Assembly: GCA_963741755.1 (NCBI GenBank)
Contig: CAVUJG010000002.1
Coordinates: 310,001-374,000, forward strand
Origin: Sva-07 sp963741755
GTDB lineage: Bacteria > Actinomycetota > Acidimicrobiia > Acidimicrobiales > Ilumatobacteraceae
Direction of reading: 5' to 3'
Length of the DNA stretch: 64,000 bases
A program made the translations under genes and the position numbers. The notes beneath the pieces are model-generated. The model did not search any database, was not told the origin of the DNA, and saw only the letters and a list, made by a program, of their open reading frames with translations. Every line of letters begins with the position of its first letter. The first letter of the stretch is position 1. Positions 16,003-24,381 of the stretch are shown here, piece by piece.

Positions 16003-17622
16003 TCAGGATCGGATGCGTTGGGGTGGAACGACCGGTCGTTCTCCGGTGAGGCGTCGGGCGATGACCTTGAGCGCGAGAAGTTCTTCGGCGCCTTCGAAGA
16101 TCGACAGCACACGGGCATCAGCGAAGTATCGGCTCACCGGGTACTCCTCTGCGTAGCCCATACCGCCATGCAGTTGCATGGCCTCGCGTGTCACCCACTC
16201 AGCCGTGCGGCACGCGTACGCCTTGACCATCGCTGCTTCGAGCACACCCTCTCCGGTGTCCCTGGCGAGGAGCCGGGCGACGGAGTACATGAACTGTCGG
16301 GTCGCCTGAATCGCAATAGCCATGCGCACGAGCTTCACCTGGGTGAGCTGATACTCGTCCAATGTCCGCCCGAACACGAGCCTGTTGGCGCTGTAGTCCC
16401 GCGCCGCTTCGTACGCCGCTTGCATCACGCCGATCGCCCGTGCAGCGGTCTGCAACCGGCCATTGTCGAAGCTCGCCATCTGCATGTAGAACCCCTGGCC
16501 CACGCCCGCATCTCCGCCGACGACGTAGTCCGCCGGGATGCGCCAGCCGTCGAAGCTGACCTCGAACGAGTGCATACCGCGGTATCCGAGCGTGTCGATC
16601 GCACGTCCCTCCATCCTTCCGCCCTCCGGTTGACCGAACGCAAAGCTGTGACCGGCCGCACGAGCTTTGGGCACCAGAAACATCGACAGCCCACGATGAG
16701 CCTTGGACCGATCCGCGTCGGTGCGTGCCATCAGCATCAACACGTCCGCCCGACCCGCAAATGTGCACCACGTCTTGACGCCGTTGATCACGTAGTCGTC
16801 GCCGTCTCGAACGGCCGTCGTCGTGATCGCACCGCTGTCGGAACCGAAGTCGGGTTCGGTGACCGCCACAGCAGCCATGACCTCGCCGCTGGCCAATCTC
16901 GGCAGCCACTGCTGCTTCTGCGACTCGGTTGCTCCATGCGCCAGAGCCCGAGCCAGAATTTCGGGTCGGGTGATCAGCGAGCCGCCCACCCCCAGCGATC
17001 CCCACGACAACTCCTCGGTCGCAACGACCATGGCCAGCAACTCGCCGTCACCACCCGTGGAATAGCCGCCGTACTCCTCGGGAATCGACAGTCCGAACGT
17101 GCCGAGTTCCGCCAAACCAGTAATCACGTCCTCGGGAATGTCGGCATTGTCTCGATGCACGTGTTCGGCGACCGGACGAACCTTGTCGAGAGCGAACCGG
17201 TGGAACGTCTGTCTCACCAACTCGAAGTCGTCGTCGAGGTGACGCTCGCCCTCCTGACCGCTCATCGACACGAGGAACTCGGCGCTTCGGTGCTCCCGCG
17301 TGAACGGCAACGCGGCATCAAGCACACCTTCTCCGACCCCCCACGCTGGCTCGCGGCCGACCAGCCTGGTGAGCACGTCGTGGACCGCCTCGGCCACGAA
17401 CGCGTCGGCGATCCGGCGTTCGATATCCCCGCGCCTGCCGTACTCGACTGCCACGGCGGCCGCTTCCACCACCGCCGCCGCGTGGCTCAAGTCGTAGGCA
17501 GCGAGCTGATGTGAATCGACATCCCCGCTCGCGCCGAGGTGCAAGGCTGCGTCACCAACCACCGATCGCAGCAGCCCGACAACCGCGTCAGCCGCCCCGA
17601 CATCCGACCCCAGCCCCATCAC
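16003..17622 (-). CDS. Acyl-CoA dehydrogenase, (2S)-methylsuccinyl-CoA dehydrogenase-like
   Basis: FAD-dependent acyl-CoA dehydrogenase of 539 residues, with a helical N-terminal extension of about 150 residues before the normal ACAD core. This extension length, together with IDTLGYRGMHSFEVSFDGW, QTAARAIGVMQA and the end IFEGAEELLALKVIARRL, matches methylsuccinyl-CoA dehydrogenase (Mcd) of the ethylmalonyl-CoA pathway. The catalytic Glu is expected in SIFEGAEE. FAD contacts are in AVTEPDFGSDSG. No other gene of the ethylmalonyl-CoA pathway (crotonyl-CoA carboxylase/reductase, ethylmalonyl-CoA mutase) is visible here, so oxidation of another branched acyl-CoA is possible. The gene stands alone. 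Confidence 0.82.
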   Translation of the reverse strand: MMGLGSDVGAADAVVGLLRSVVGDAALHLGASGDVDSHQLAAYDLSHAAAVVEAAAVAVEYGRRGDIERRIADAFVAEAVHDVLTRLVGREPAWGVGEGVLDAALPFTREHRSAEFLVSMSGQEGERHLDDDFELVRQTFHRFALDKVRPVAEHVHRDNADIPEDVITGLAELGTFGLSIPEEYGGYSTGGDGELLAMVVATEELSWGSLGVGGSLITRPEILARALAHGATESQKQQWLPRLASGEVMAAVAVTEPDFGSDSGAITTTAVRDGDDYVINGVKTWCTFAGRADVLMLMARTDADRSKAHRGLSMFLVPKARAAGHSFAFGQPEGGRMEGRAIDTLGYRGMHSFEVSFDGWRIPADYVVGGDAGVGQGFYMQMASFDNGRLQTAARAIGVMQAAYEAARDYSANRLVFGRTLDEYQLTQVKLVRMAIAIQATRQFMYSVARLLARDTGEGVLEAAMVKAYACRTAEWVTREAMQLHGGMGYAEEYPVSRYFADARVLSIFEGAEELLALKVIARRLTGERPVVPPQRIRS

Positions 17623-17840
17623 CGCACACTATTTCGTCCAGGTGATGCTCCGCCATCAACCCTCACCAGCAAGACCCCCGAACGCCGGGTCGACATCGGC
17701 CGCACTCGACTGAATGGCGACTGGCCGCATCGCCGACTGGGAGCGCTAATGGGTGCCTGCGGAACTCATGCGACCCCTTCCCGGTCCGCATGGCGGCGCC
17801 ATCGCCGAGACGCATTCCACCGGGTCGGTACCGTTGGGCC
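17623..17840. other. Intergenic region without recognisable gene
   Basis: A 218-bp gap between divergent genes. It should hold both promoters. I see no clear -10/-35 pair, strong inverted repeat or conserved reading frame. Confidence 0.6.
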
Positions 17841-18236
17841 ATGGCACTGTCAGACGAGAAGTACATCAGGGTCACGACATTCAAGAAGGACGGCACGGAG
17901 GTGTCGACACCGACATGGGTCGTCGCGCTCGAGGACGGGAAGGTCGGGTTCTACACGTCGTCGACGTCAGGCAAGGTGAAGCGGCTGCGGAATGACCCGA
18001 ACGTCGTCGTCCAGCCCAGCGATGGCCGCGGACGAGCCAAGCCCGACACTCCCCAGCTCAAGGGCACTGCTGTCGTCGTCACCGGTTCCGAGCGCGACAC
18101 CATCTACGAGAAGGTGGTCGCGAAGTACGGGCTGATGACCAAAGTGACGCGCGTGTTGGCCAAGGTCGGCGGGTTCGTCAAGCGCAAGGAGCAGCCGTAC
18201 GCCGATTGCGGCGTGGTGGTCACGATCACCGGGTGA
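17841..18236 (+). CDS. PPOX class F420-dependent oxidoreductase
   Basis: Split-barrel protein of 131 residues of the F420-binding PPOX class common in actinobacteria. Features are YIRVTTFKKDGTEVSTPTWV, FYTSSTSGKVKRLRNDP (cofactor phosphate contacts) and VVVQPSDGRGR. The ATG at 17841 is at the start of the conserved region. It would transfer hydride between F420 and an unknown substrate, which hints that the host makes F420. It stands alone between a divergent acyl-CoA dehydrogenase and a 205-bp gap. Confidence 0.87.
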   Translation: MALSDEKYIRVTTFKKDGTEVSTPTWVVALEDGKVGFYTSSTSGKVKRLRNDPNVVVQPSDGRGRAKPDTPQLKGTAVVVTGSERDTIYEKVVAKYGLMTKVTRVLAKVGGFVKRKEQPYADCGVVVTITG

Positions 18237-18441
18237 CCGTGGCCCGCCGATGGTGGCCCCTCCCGTTGCGCCGACGATCAGGGCATCATGACGAGCACCA
18301 ACTCCTCGACTGATCCATCGAGGCACAGCCCGTCGGCACCCGCTTGAGTGATCATGCCCTTGGTAGTCGGCACCGCTGCTCATCGTCTCCCGCGCGGCGT
18401 TGGAGTGCCTCGAGATCGATGGCCGATGTCGCCTCCTACGA

Positions 18442-19071
18442 TCACCGGCTCGCCCACCACGGCCGCACGATGTGCGCTGAGCGATCCGGGTCGCGTGCCT
18501 CGATGTGCGCGAGTGTCGCTTCGGCGAAGTGGCCAACGAGGTCGACCGTGTCGGGCGTGGGTGACGATGGCGTCTCGATCAGCAAGACCGGCACGGGCAT
18601 CGCCTCTGCCTGACGCACCGCAAATCCCCGGTCGGCCGCACCGACGACCATCGTCGCCCGGGGGTCGTCAGCGCCGGGCGCGGGCGCTGCCATCGCTGCC
18701 GGAGTCGTCAGAATCCGCCGCCGCATCTCACGTTGCCGCGTCTCGATGTCGGCGGGCGCGAGCCATGGGCCACCCAAACCATCGATCAGAACCAGCCCCA
18801 CCGCCCGACCACCGAGCGCCAGGATCTGGGCCGCTGCACCGTTGTGGCCGACCCCGACCACGACGAGTTCATCGGGAACAGCGGCGCGTAAGAGATCGAG
18901 TGCCACGTACACGGCGTCGCCAGTGGCGTGTTGGCCGCCGACCGGAGGCGGCGTCCCGTTGTGTCCGGGCAGATCTGGGGCCAGGACGCGCCCTGGCCAG
19001 TCGGCGAACGCGGCAGCCCACTCGCCACCACCTGGGGCACCGAGGTCGTGCAGCACGAGCAGGTCGGTCAT
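18442..19071 (-). CDS. Alpha/beta hydrolase-like protein lacking the Ser nucleophile
   Basis: Alpha/beta-hydrolase fold protein of 209 residues. The N-terminal strand and oxyanion region (LLVLHDLGAPGGGEW), APDLPGHNGTPPP and the nucleophile elbow are all recognisable, but the elbow reads GVGHNGAAA where active enzymes have GxSxG, so the Ser is Asn. A late His in VGHFAEATLAHIEARD could be the triad His. The protein is probably not a standard esterase. It overlaps the next hydrolase gene by ATGA and may act with it. Confidence 0.75.
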   Translation of the reverse strand: MTDLLVLHDLGAPGGGEWAAAFADWPGRVLAPDLPGHNGTPPPVGGQHATGDAVYVALDLLRAAVPDELVVVGVGHNGAAAQILALGGRAVGLVLIDGLGGPWLAPADIETRQREMRRRILTTPAAMAAPAPGADDPRATMVVGAADRGFAVRQAEAMPVPVLLIETPSSPTPDTVDLVGHFAEATLAHIEARDPDRSAHIVRPWWASR

Positions 19072-20029
19072 GGACGGGCACCGATCTCGTCGAGGAACCG
19101 GATGATGCGGTCGAGCACGAAGTCGGGTTGCTCGACGTGCACGTAGTGGCCGGCACCGGGCACTGATTCCAGTCGCCCGTCCGCGAGCATCGCCACTCGC
19201 CGCTCCGCCTCCTCGTCATGCACTTCGGTCCACGCGTCCTCCTCGGAGCTGACCAGCACGAGCGTTGGCGCAGCGACGTGGCGGTACTGGGTGAGGATCA
19301 GCTCGAGCGAGAACCCGTCGGGGACCCCGGTGCGGAACGCCGGGTCCCACTTCCACACGAACCCGCCCTCGACCTCGCTGGTGCCGAACTCGACCAGGTG
19401 GTCGAGAAACGAGCGTGGGAGACGGATGTTGATCGCCCCGCGCCGCTCGGCGAGTTGGTCGCGCGACGCCCATGGCCGCTGGGGTCCGCCGACGAACTTG
19501 TCGATCTCGTGGAGGCGCGAGTGGCCGCAGCGACGATGCCGTCGTCAATGGAGCCCGCGCCCGGCGGACCCATCCCATCGAGATTGACCAGCCAAGCGAA
19601 GCGTTCAGGCGTCGTGACCGCAGCGGTCAGGATCTGACCACCACCCATCGAGTGCCCGATCATGCCGATCGGAGTGCCTGGCGCCGGCGCCAACACCCGA
19701 GCGAGTTCGCACAGATCGATCGTGCACGCGCTCCACGCCATCCCAGACGACAAACGCCCCGAATCGCCGTGGCCGCGCACGTCGATGGCCACCACGTGAA
19801 ACCCGAGCTCCACCAGTCGCGGAGCGAAGTCGTCCCACGTGCGACCGTGGTCGTAGGCGCCGTGAACCAACACGACCGGCGGGGCCGTCGGATCACCCCA
19901 GCACCACGCCCGCAGTCGCGTCCGGTTCACCTCGAAGAAGGTCGCCCGATCCGGCGTCGCGAAGTCGTCCCGCACGATCGAGCATCCTCGCAGGCCCCCC
20001 CTCGGGGAACAGAGTCGGTTTCGATCCAT
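19068..20029 (-). CDS. Alpha/beta hydrolase (frameshifted)
   Basis: Alpha/beta hydrolase of about 300 residues. It has VVLVHGAYDHGRTW (oxyanion hole), DVRGHGDSG, the nucleophile elbow MIGHSMGGGQ with an intact Ser, and the late catalytic His in SVPGAGHYVHVEQP. A one-base shift near 19515 separates the N-terminal two thirds from the part beginning HEIDKFVGGPQRPW. The start is uncertain: the ATG at 20029 or a GTG near 19975 directly before RDDFATPDRATFF. It sits upstream of and overlaps the Ser-less paralogue, and is divergent from a TetR gene, which probably regulates both. Confidence 0.8.
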
Positions 20030-20086
20030 GCGTCGGGTGCCCGGGAAGCGGCCACCAACGGTGCCTCACTAGGGTCAGGGCTCGAC

Positions 20087-20683
20087 ATGACCGAGCACGA
20101 CCTCTCCCCTGGTCGCATCGGCCGACCGCCGAAGGTCGACGCCGATGGCATCCCGACACGTGACCGATTGCTGCGCGCAGCCGTCGACGCGTGCGTCGAG
20201 TGCGGGTACGAGGGGGCGACGCTTGCTGACATCGCCCGCCGTGCCGAAGTGTCGACGCCGGCGGTGTACGGCCACTTCAGCGGCAAGGCAGCACTGCTCG
20301 TCGAGGCGAGCAAGCGCGAACTCGACGCAATCAGCAACACGCGACTTCCTGGCGAGGCCGGTATCCGCGAGATCGCCCGGCTCTGGCTGCGACCCGACTT
20401 CGCTCGAACCCGGGTTCTCGTGGCCGAACTGCACTGCGCCGCGATCCGCCAACCCGAAGTCGCGGAACTGCTCGCCGATTGGCAGCACGAGAACGCCACA
20501 CGGCTGGCACGTCTGGCCGGACTCTCCCCCGCCCAGGTCAACATGTACTACCTGCTCCTGCTCGGGCTGTCACACACCGATCAGGTGAGCGGACTCGGCG
20601 TCGACGAGGAGGAGCTCGGTCGACAGGTCGATGCCCTCATCGACGGGTGGTTCGCTGCGTCCGCCCAACAGGCCGACTGCTAA
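20087..20683 (+). CDS. TetR-family transcriptional regulator
   Basis: TetR protein of 198 residues. The N-terminal arm GRIGRPPKVDADGIPTRDRL precedes the HTH (TLADIARRAEVSTPAVYGHF), residues about 20-65. The rest is an all-helical ligand domain. The gap to the hydrolase gene on the other strand is short (about 60-110 bp depending on that gene's start), the classic arrangement for a repressor of the divergent gene. It also lies 60 bp before the DUF35-thiolase operon in the same direction, so it could control both. Confidence 0.92.
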   Translation: MTEHDLSPGRIGRPPKVDADGIPTRDRLLRAAVDACVECGYEGATLADIARRAEVSTPAVYGHFSGKAALLVEASKRELDAISNTRLPGEAGIREIARLWLRPDFARTRVLVAELHCAAIRQPEVAELLADWQHENATRLARLAGLSPAQVNMYYLLLLGLSHTDQVSGLGVDEEELGRQVDALIDGWFAASAQQADC

Positions 20684-20694
20684 TCTTTCTCACC

Positions 20695-20702
20695 AACCGA
20701 TC
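20695..20702. promoter_or_regulatory. Candidate operator half-site before the DUF35-thiolase operon
   Basis: aaccgatc, identical to the half-site of the palindrome at 2408-2419, lies in the 60-bp gap between the TetR gene and the DUF35 gene. The second half (aataag) is not a good inverted match. It is a weak candidate on its own and is listed because the word recurs upstream of three units. Confidence 0.25.
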
Positions 20703-20743
20703 AATAAGCAGGTGCATCTGAGCGCCGAGTCGAGGGGAGCTCC

Positions 20744-21196
20744 ATGACCACCACTGTCGCCGTTGCAGACGGCATCTTCTCCATCGAGGGCGGGCAGCCC
20801 AAGCTGCTCGGCAGCCGTTGCACGAACTGCGGCAACCACATGTTCCCGCGCCAGAGCGGCTGCCCGAAGTGCATGTTCGATGAACAGGAAGACGTCGAAC
20901 TCGCCACGACCGGCACGCTGTGGACCTGGACGGTGCAGGCGTTCCCACCAAAAGCGCCGCCCTACCTGGGTCCGGCCGGTGACGATTTCGTTCCGTACGG
21001 CGTCGGTTACGTCGAGCTGCCCGGGCAACTCCGCGTCGAGGCGCGCCTCACCGAATCCGACCCCGAGAAGCTGATCATCGGCATGGAGATGGAGCTGGTG
21101 ATCGACCCCCTCTGCATCGACGACGACGGCAACCAGGTCGTCACGTACGCATTCGCCCCCAAACAGTCCGCGACCTCCGAAGGAGCATCGTCATGA
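20744..21196 (+). CDS. DUF35 OB-fold protein with zinc ribbon, thiolase partner
   Basis: DUF35/OB-fold protein of 150 residues. The N-terminal rubredoxin-like zinc ribbon has four cysteines (SRCTNCGNHMFPRQ and CPKC) and is followed by an OB-fold domain (GTLWTWTVQ, GVGYVELPGQLRVEARL). In known systems such as ChsH2-Ltp2 of steroid side-chain degradation, DUF35 proteins bind acyl-CoA and form a complex with a thiolase-like protein. Here the thiolase-like gene follows with a 4-nt overlap (ATGA), so a complex is likely. RBS GAGGGGAG precedes the ATG. Confidence 0.9.
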   Translation: MTTTVAVADGIFSIEGGQPKLLGSRCTNCGNHMFPRQSGCPKCMFDEQEDVELATTGTLWTWTVQAFPPKAPPYLGPAGDDFVPYGVGYVELPGQLRVEARLTESDPEKLIIGMEMELVIDPLCIDDDGNQVVTYAFAPKQSATSEGASS

Positions 21197-22332
21197 GCAA
21201 CGTCGCCATCGTCGGTATCGGCATGCACGAGTTCGGCCGCAACGACGGCATCTCCGGCATGGACCAGGGCGTGGTCGCCGTTCGTCGTGCGCTGGCCGAC
21301 TGCGGTCGGCAGTGGTCCGACATGCAGTTCGCCGTCGGCGGCTCGATGGACGGCGGTGCGGCCGACACCATGGTCAGCCGCATCGGGCTCACCGGGCTGC
21401 CGTTCACGAACGTCGTCAACGGTTGCGCCACCGGCGGCACCGCGCTCGCCCAGGCGGTCAACACGATCGAGTCCGGCGCCGCTGACGTCGGCATCGCGAT
21501 CGGATTCGACAAGCACGAACCCGGCGCGTTCCGCATCCGAGGCCCACGCGGCAAGGACTGGTACGGCGGCTCGGGCCTCGCTCTCACCACCCAGTTCTTC
21601 GGCATGAAGATCACCCGCTACATGCACGACTACGGCATCAGCCAGCAGACGCTCGCCAGGGTGGCGTCGAAGGCGTTCCGCAACGGGTCGATCAATCCGA
21701 TGGCCTGGCGGCGCAAGCCGCTGAGCGAGCAGGAGGTGCTCGACTCGCTGATGCTCTCCTACCCGCTCACGCAGTACATGTTCTGCTCGCCCGGCGAGGG
21801 TGGCGTGGCCATGATCGTGTGCCGCGCCGACAAGGCCAAGGAGTACACCGATCGACCGATCTACCTGAAGGCGGCCGCCGTGCGTACCCGCAAGTTCGGC
21901 TCGTTCGAAGTGCTCGCGCCGTCGATCGCGATCGAGCACGATCCGGGCCCGACGACCGCCGCGTCGAAGGCGGCGTTCGAGATGGCCGGCATCGGCCCCG
22001 AGGACGTCGACGTGGCCCAACTGCAGGACACCGAGGCCGGTGCCGAGATCATGCACATGGCCGAGAACGGCTTCTGCGAGCACGGCGAGCAGGAACACAT
22101 GCTCGCCAACGGCGAGACCGAGATCAACGGGCGCCTTCCCGTCAACACCGACGGCGGCTGCCTCGCCAACGGCGAGCCGATCGGCGCCTCCGGCCTCCGC
22201 CAGGTGTACGAGAACGTGCTGCAGCTGCGCGGCGACGCCGGCGAACGCCAGGTTCCCAACGAGCCCAAGGTCGCCTACACCCACGTGTACGGCGCGCCCG
22301 GCATCTCCGGCGTCACCATTCTCAGCCGCTGA
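21193..22332 (+). CDS. Thiolase-like (SCP-x/lipid-transfer type) protein
   Basis: Thiolase-fold protein of 379 residues. The nucleophilic Cys is near residue 78 in VNGCATGGTALAQAV. The second active-site segment reads GGCLANGEPIGASGLR, with Glu (about residue 328) where normal thiolases have the GHP His. The C-terminus is YTHVYGAPGISGV, lacking the usual CxG. Together with the DUF35 partner this suggests the SCP2-thiolase/Ltp group, in which some members are retro-aldolases acting on acyl-CoA side chains rather than true thiolases. It is followed by the E1 alpha gene 58 nt downstream. Confidence 0.88.
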   Translation: MSNVAIVGIGMHEFGRNDGISGMDQGVVAVRRALADCGRQWSDMQFAVGGSMDGGAADTMVSRIGLTGLPFTNVVNGCATGGTALAQAVNTIESGAADVGIAIGFDKHEPGAFRIRGPRGKDWYGGSGLALTTQFFGMKITRYMHDYGISQQTLARVASKAFRNGSINPMAWRRKPLSEQEVLDSLMLSYPLTQYMFCSPGEGGVAMIVCRADKAKEYTDRPIYLKAAAVRTRKFGSFEVLAPSIAIEHDPGPTTAASKAAFEMAGIGPEDVDVAQLQDTEAGAEIMHMAENGFCEHGEQEHMLANGETEINGRLPVNTDGGCLANGEPIGASGLRQVYENVLQLRGDAGERQVPNEPKVAYTHVYGAPGISGVTILSR

Positions 22333-22390
22333 GCGATCGCTCAGCTCGCAACCCGACTCGCATCCGCCCGACCCGACAGACAGGACACCG

Positions 22391-23392
22391 ATGGAACTCT
22401 CGACCGACGTGCAGATGGACCTGCACCGCCGCATGGTGCGGATCCGACTCTTCGAAGAAGCGGCGGGTCGGCTCGCCGAAGCCGCCAAGCTTCCCGGGTT
22501 CCTCCACCTCTACGTCGGCCAGGAAGCGGTCGCGTCCGGGGTGTGCGCCACGTTGAGCGATGACGACCAGATCACCTCGACCCACCGGGGCCACGGCCAC
22601 CTGGTCGCCAAAGGCGGCCAGTTCAACGAGATGATGGCCGAGCTGATGGGGAAGGCAACCGGCTACTGCAAGGGCCGTGGTGGCTCGATGCACATCTCCA
22701 ACCTCGACGTCGGCATGCTCGGAGCGAACGGCATCGTCGGCGCCGGCGCACCGATCGCCGTCGGCGCCGGGTTTGCCAACAAGTACTCCGACAACGGCAA
22801 CGTGTCGGCGGCGTTCTTCGGTGACGGCTCGACCAACATCGGCGCCTTCCACGAAGCGGCCAACATGGCGTGCGCGCTGAAGCTGCCGGTGCTCTTCATC
22901 TGTGAGAACAACGAGTACGGCGAGTTCACCGCCCGCAAGGACACGATGGCGATCACCGACATCGTCGACCGCGCCGCCGGCTACGGCATGCCGGGCGTGA
23001 TCGTCGACGGGATGGACGTCGTGGCCGTCCACGAAGCAGCGGTCGAGGCTGCCGCCCGCGCTCGACGAGGAGAAGGCCCGTCGTTGATCGAGGCGAAGAC
23101 GTACCGGTTCTACAACCACCACGGCGTGCAGAACCTCGGGCTGAAGTACCGCACCGACGACGAGGTCGCCGTGTGGAAGGAGCGCGATCCGATCTTCACG
23201 TTCGAGGACCGACTGATCGAAGCGGGAACTGCCACCCGCGACGACTTCGACGCCATCTGGGCGGAGTTGCGAGCCGACATCGAGGCGGCGATCGTGTTCG
23301 CGGAGGAGAGCCCGCTCCCCGACCCCGAAGCCGTACTCGCCGACGTGTACACCCTGATGACCCCGGCGGATCGCGAAGGAGCGACGGCATGA
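22391..23392 (+). CDS. acoA: Acetoin/2-oxo-acid dehydrogenase complex E1 alpha subunit
   Basis: Thiamine-diphosphate-dependent E1 alpha of 333 residues. The ThDP motif starts FFGDGSTNIGAFHEA and ends in ICENN. GRGGSMHI and the phosphorylation-loop region YRFYNHHG are typical. The length and the GQEAVASGVCATL start fit the acetoin dehydrogenase (AcoA) and pyruvate E1 group. The AcoX-like gene in the same operon points to acetoin or another alpha-hydroxyketone/2-oxo acid. The stop overlaps the E1 beta ATG (ATGA). Confidence 0.88.
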   Translation: MELSTDVQMDLHRRMVRIRLFEEAAGRLAEAAKLPGFLHLYVGQEAVASGVCATLSDDDQITSTHRGHGHLVAKGGQFNEMMAELMGKATGYCKGRGGSMHISNLDVGMLGANGIVGAGAPIAVGAGFANKYSDNGNVSAAFFGDGSTNIGAFHEAANMACALKLPVLFICENNEYGEFTARKDTMAITDIVDRAAGYGMPGVIVDGMDVVAVHEAAVEAAARARRGEGPSLIEAKTYRFYNHHGVQNLGLKYRTDDEVAVWKERDPIFTFEDRLIEAGTATRDDFDAIWAELRADIEAAIVFAEESPLPDPEAVLADVYTLMTPADREGATA

Positions 23393-24378
23393 GCCGCAAG
23401 CTGACGTACGTCCAGGCGTTCAACGAAGCCGTCCGCCAGGAGATGGCCGTCAACGACGACATCTTCTGTGCCGGCGAGGACATCGGCGCCTTCGGTGGCG
23501 TGTTCCAGTCGTACGCCGGCCTGCAGGCCGAGTTCGGCAAGCGACGCGTCGTCGACACACCGATCAGCGAGCAGGCGATCATCGGCCTCGGCGTCGGCGC
23601 GGCCGTCACCGGTCTCCGACCGATCGTCGACATCATGTTCATGGACTTCATCTGTGTCGCGTTCGACCAGATCGTCAACCAGGCGGCCAAGCTCAAGTAC
23701 ATGTTCGGTGGGGCCGCAACGATCCCGCTGACGATCACCACCGGCGGCGGCGGCGGGCTCTCCGCTGCAGCACAGCACAGCCAGTCGCTCGAAGCGCTGA
23801 TCTGCCACATCCCCGGACTCAAGGTCGTGCACCCGTCGAACCCGTACGACATGAAGGGCCTGATGACGGCCTGCATCCGCGAGAACAACCCGACGATCAT
23901 GATCAAGCACAAGCGCTTGCTCGGCATGTCCGGCGAGGTTCCCGAGGAGTCCTACGAGATCCCGCTCGGCAAGGCCAACATCCTGCGTGAAGGCAAGGAT
24001 GTCACCGTGATCGGCTGGGGTCGGATGGTCAACGAGGCGCTCACCGCCGCCGAGCAGCTCGCCGCCGACGGCATCGACGTCGAGGTGATCGACCCCCGCA
24101 CGCTGCAGCCGCTCGACTCCGAAACGATCATCGCGTCGGTCAAGAAGACGAACCGTGCCGTGGTGGTCCACGAAGCGGTCCGCTTCGGCGGTCTCGGTGC
24201 CGAGGTGGCCGCGCAGATCCAGGAGGAGGCGTTCGACTACCTCGACGCTCCGGTCGGTCGCATCGCTGCGCCGTTCTCGCCGGTGCCGTTCTCGCCGGTA
24301 CTCGAGGCGCACTACCTTCCCTCGGTCGACGACATCGTGGCCGGCATCCGCGCCGCCGTCGCCCGCCCCGGGATCTGA
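23389..24378 (+). CDS. acoB: Acetoin/2-oxo-acid dehydrogenase complex E1 beta subunit
   Basis: E1 beta subunit of 329 residues that completes the ThDP active site. Recognisable parts are GEDIGAFGGVFQ, DTPISEQAIIGLGVGAA, IMFMDFICVAFDQIVNQAAK and the C-terminal transketolase domain DVTVIGWGRMV through VVHEAVRFGGLGAEVAAQI. The ATG at 23389 overlaps the E1 alpha stop. It is followed after 3 nt by the AcoX-like gene. Confidence 0.9.
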   Translation: MSRKLTYVQAFNEAVRQEMAVNDDIFCAGEDIGAFGGVFQSYAGLQAEFGKRRVVDTPISEQAIIGLGVGAAVTGLRPIVDIMFMDFICVAFDQIVNQAAKLKYMFGGAATIPLTITTGGGGGLSAAAQHSQSLEALICHIPGLKVVHPSNPYDMKGLMTACIRENNPTIMIKHKRLLGMSGEVPEESYEIPLGKANILREGKDVTVIGWGRMVNEALTAAEQLAADGIDVEVIDPRTLQPLDSETIIASVKKTNRAVVVHEAVRFGGLGAEVAAQIQEEAFDYLDAPVGRIAAPFSPVPFSPVLEAHYLPSVDDIVAGIRAAVARPGI

Positions 24379-24381
24379 ACC

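Noticed and set aside
18237..18441. Imperfect inverted repeat around agggcat (about 18285 and 18355) in the 205-bp gap as an attachment site or terminator.
   Set aside because: Pairing is short and interrupted, with no T-run. I see nothing firm in this gap.
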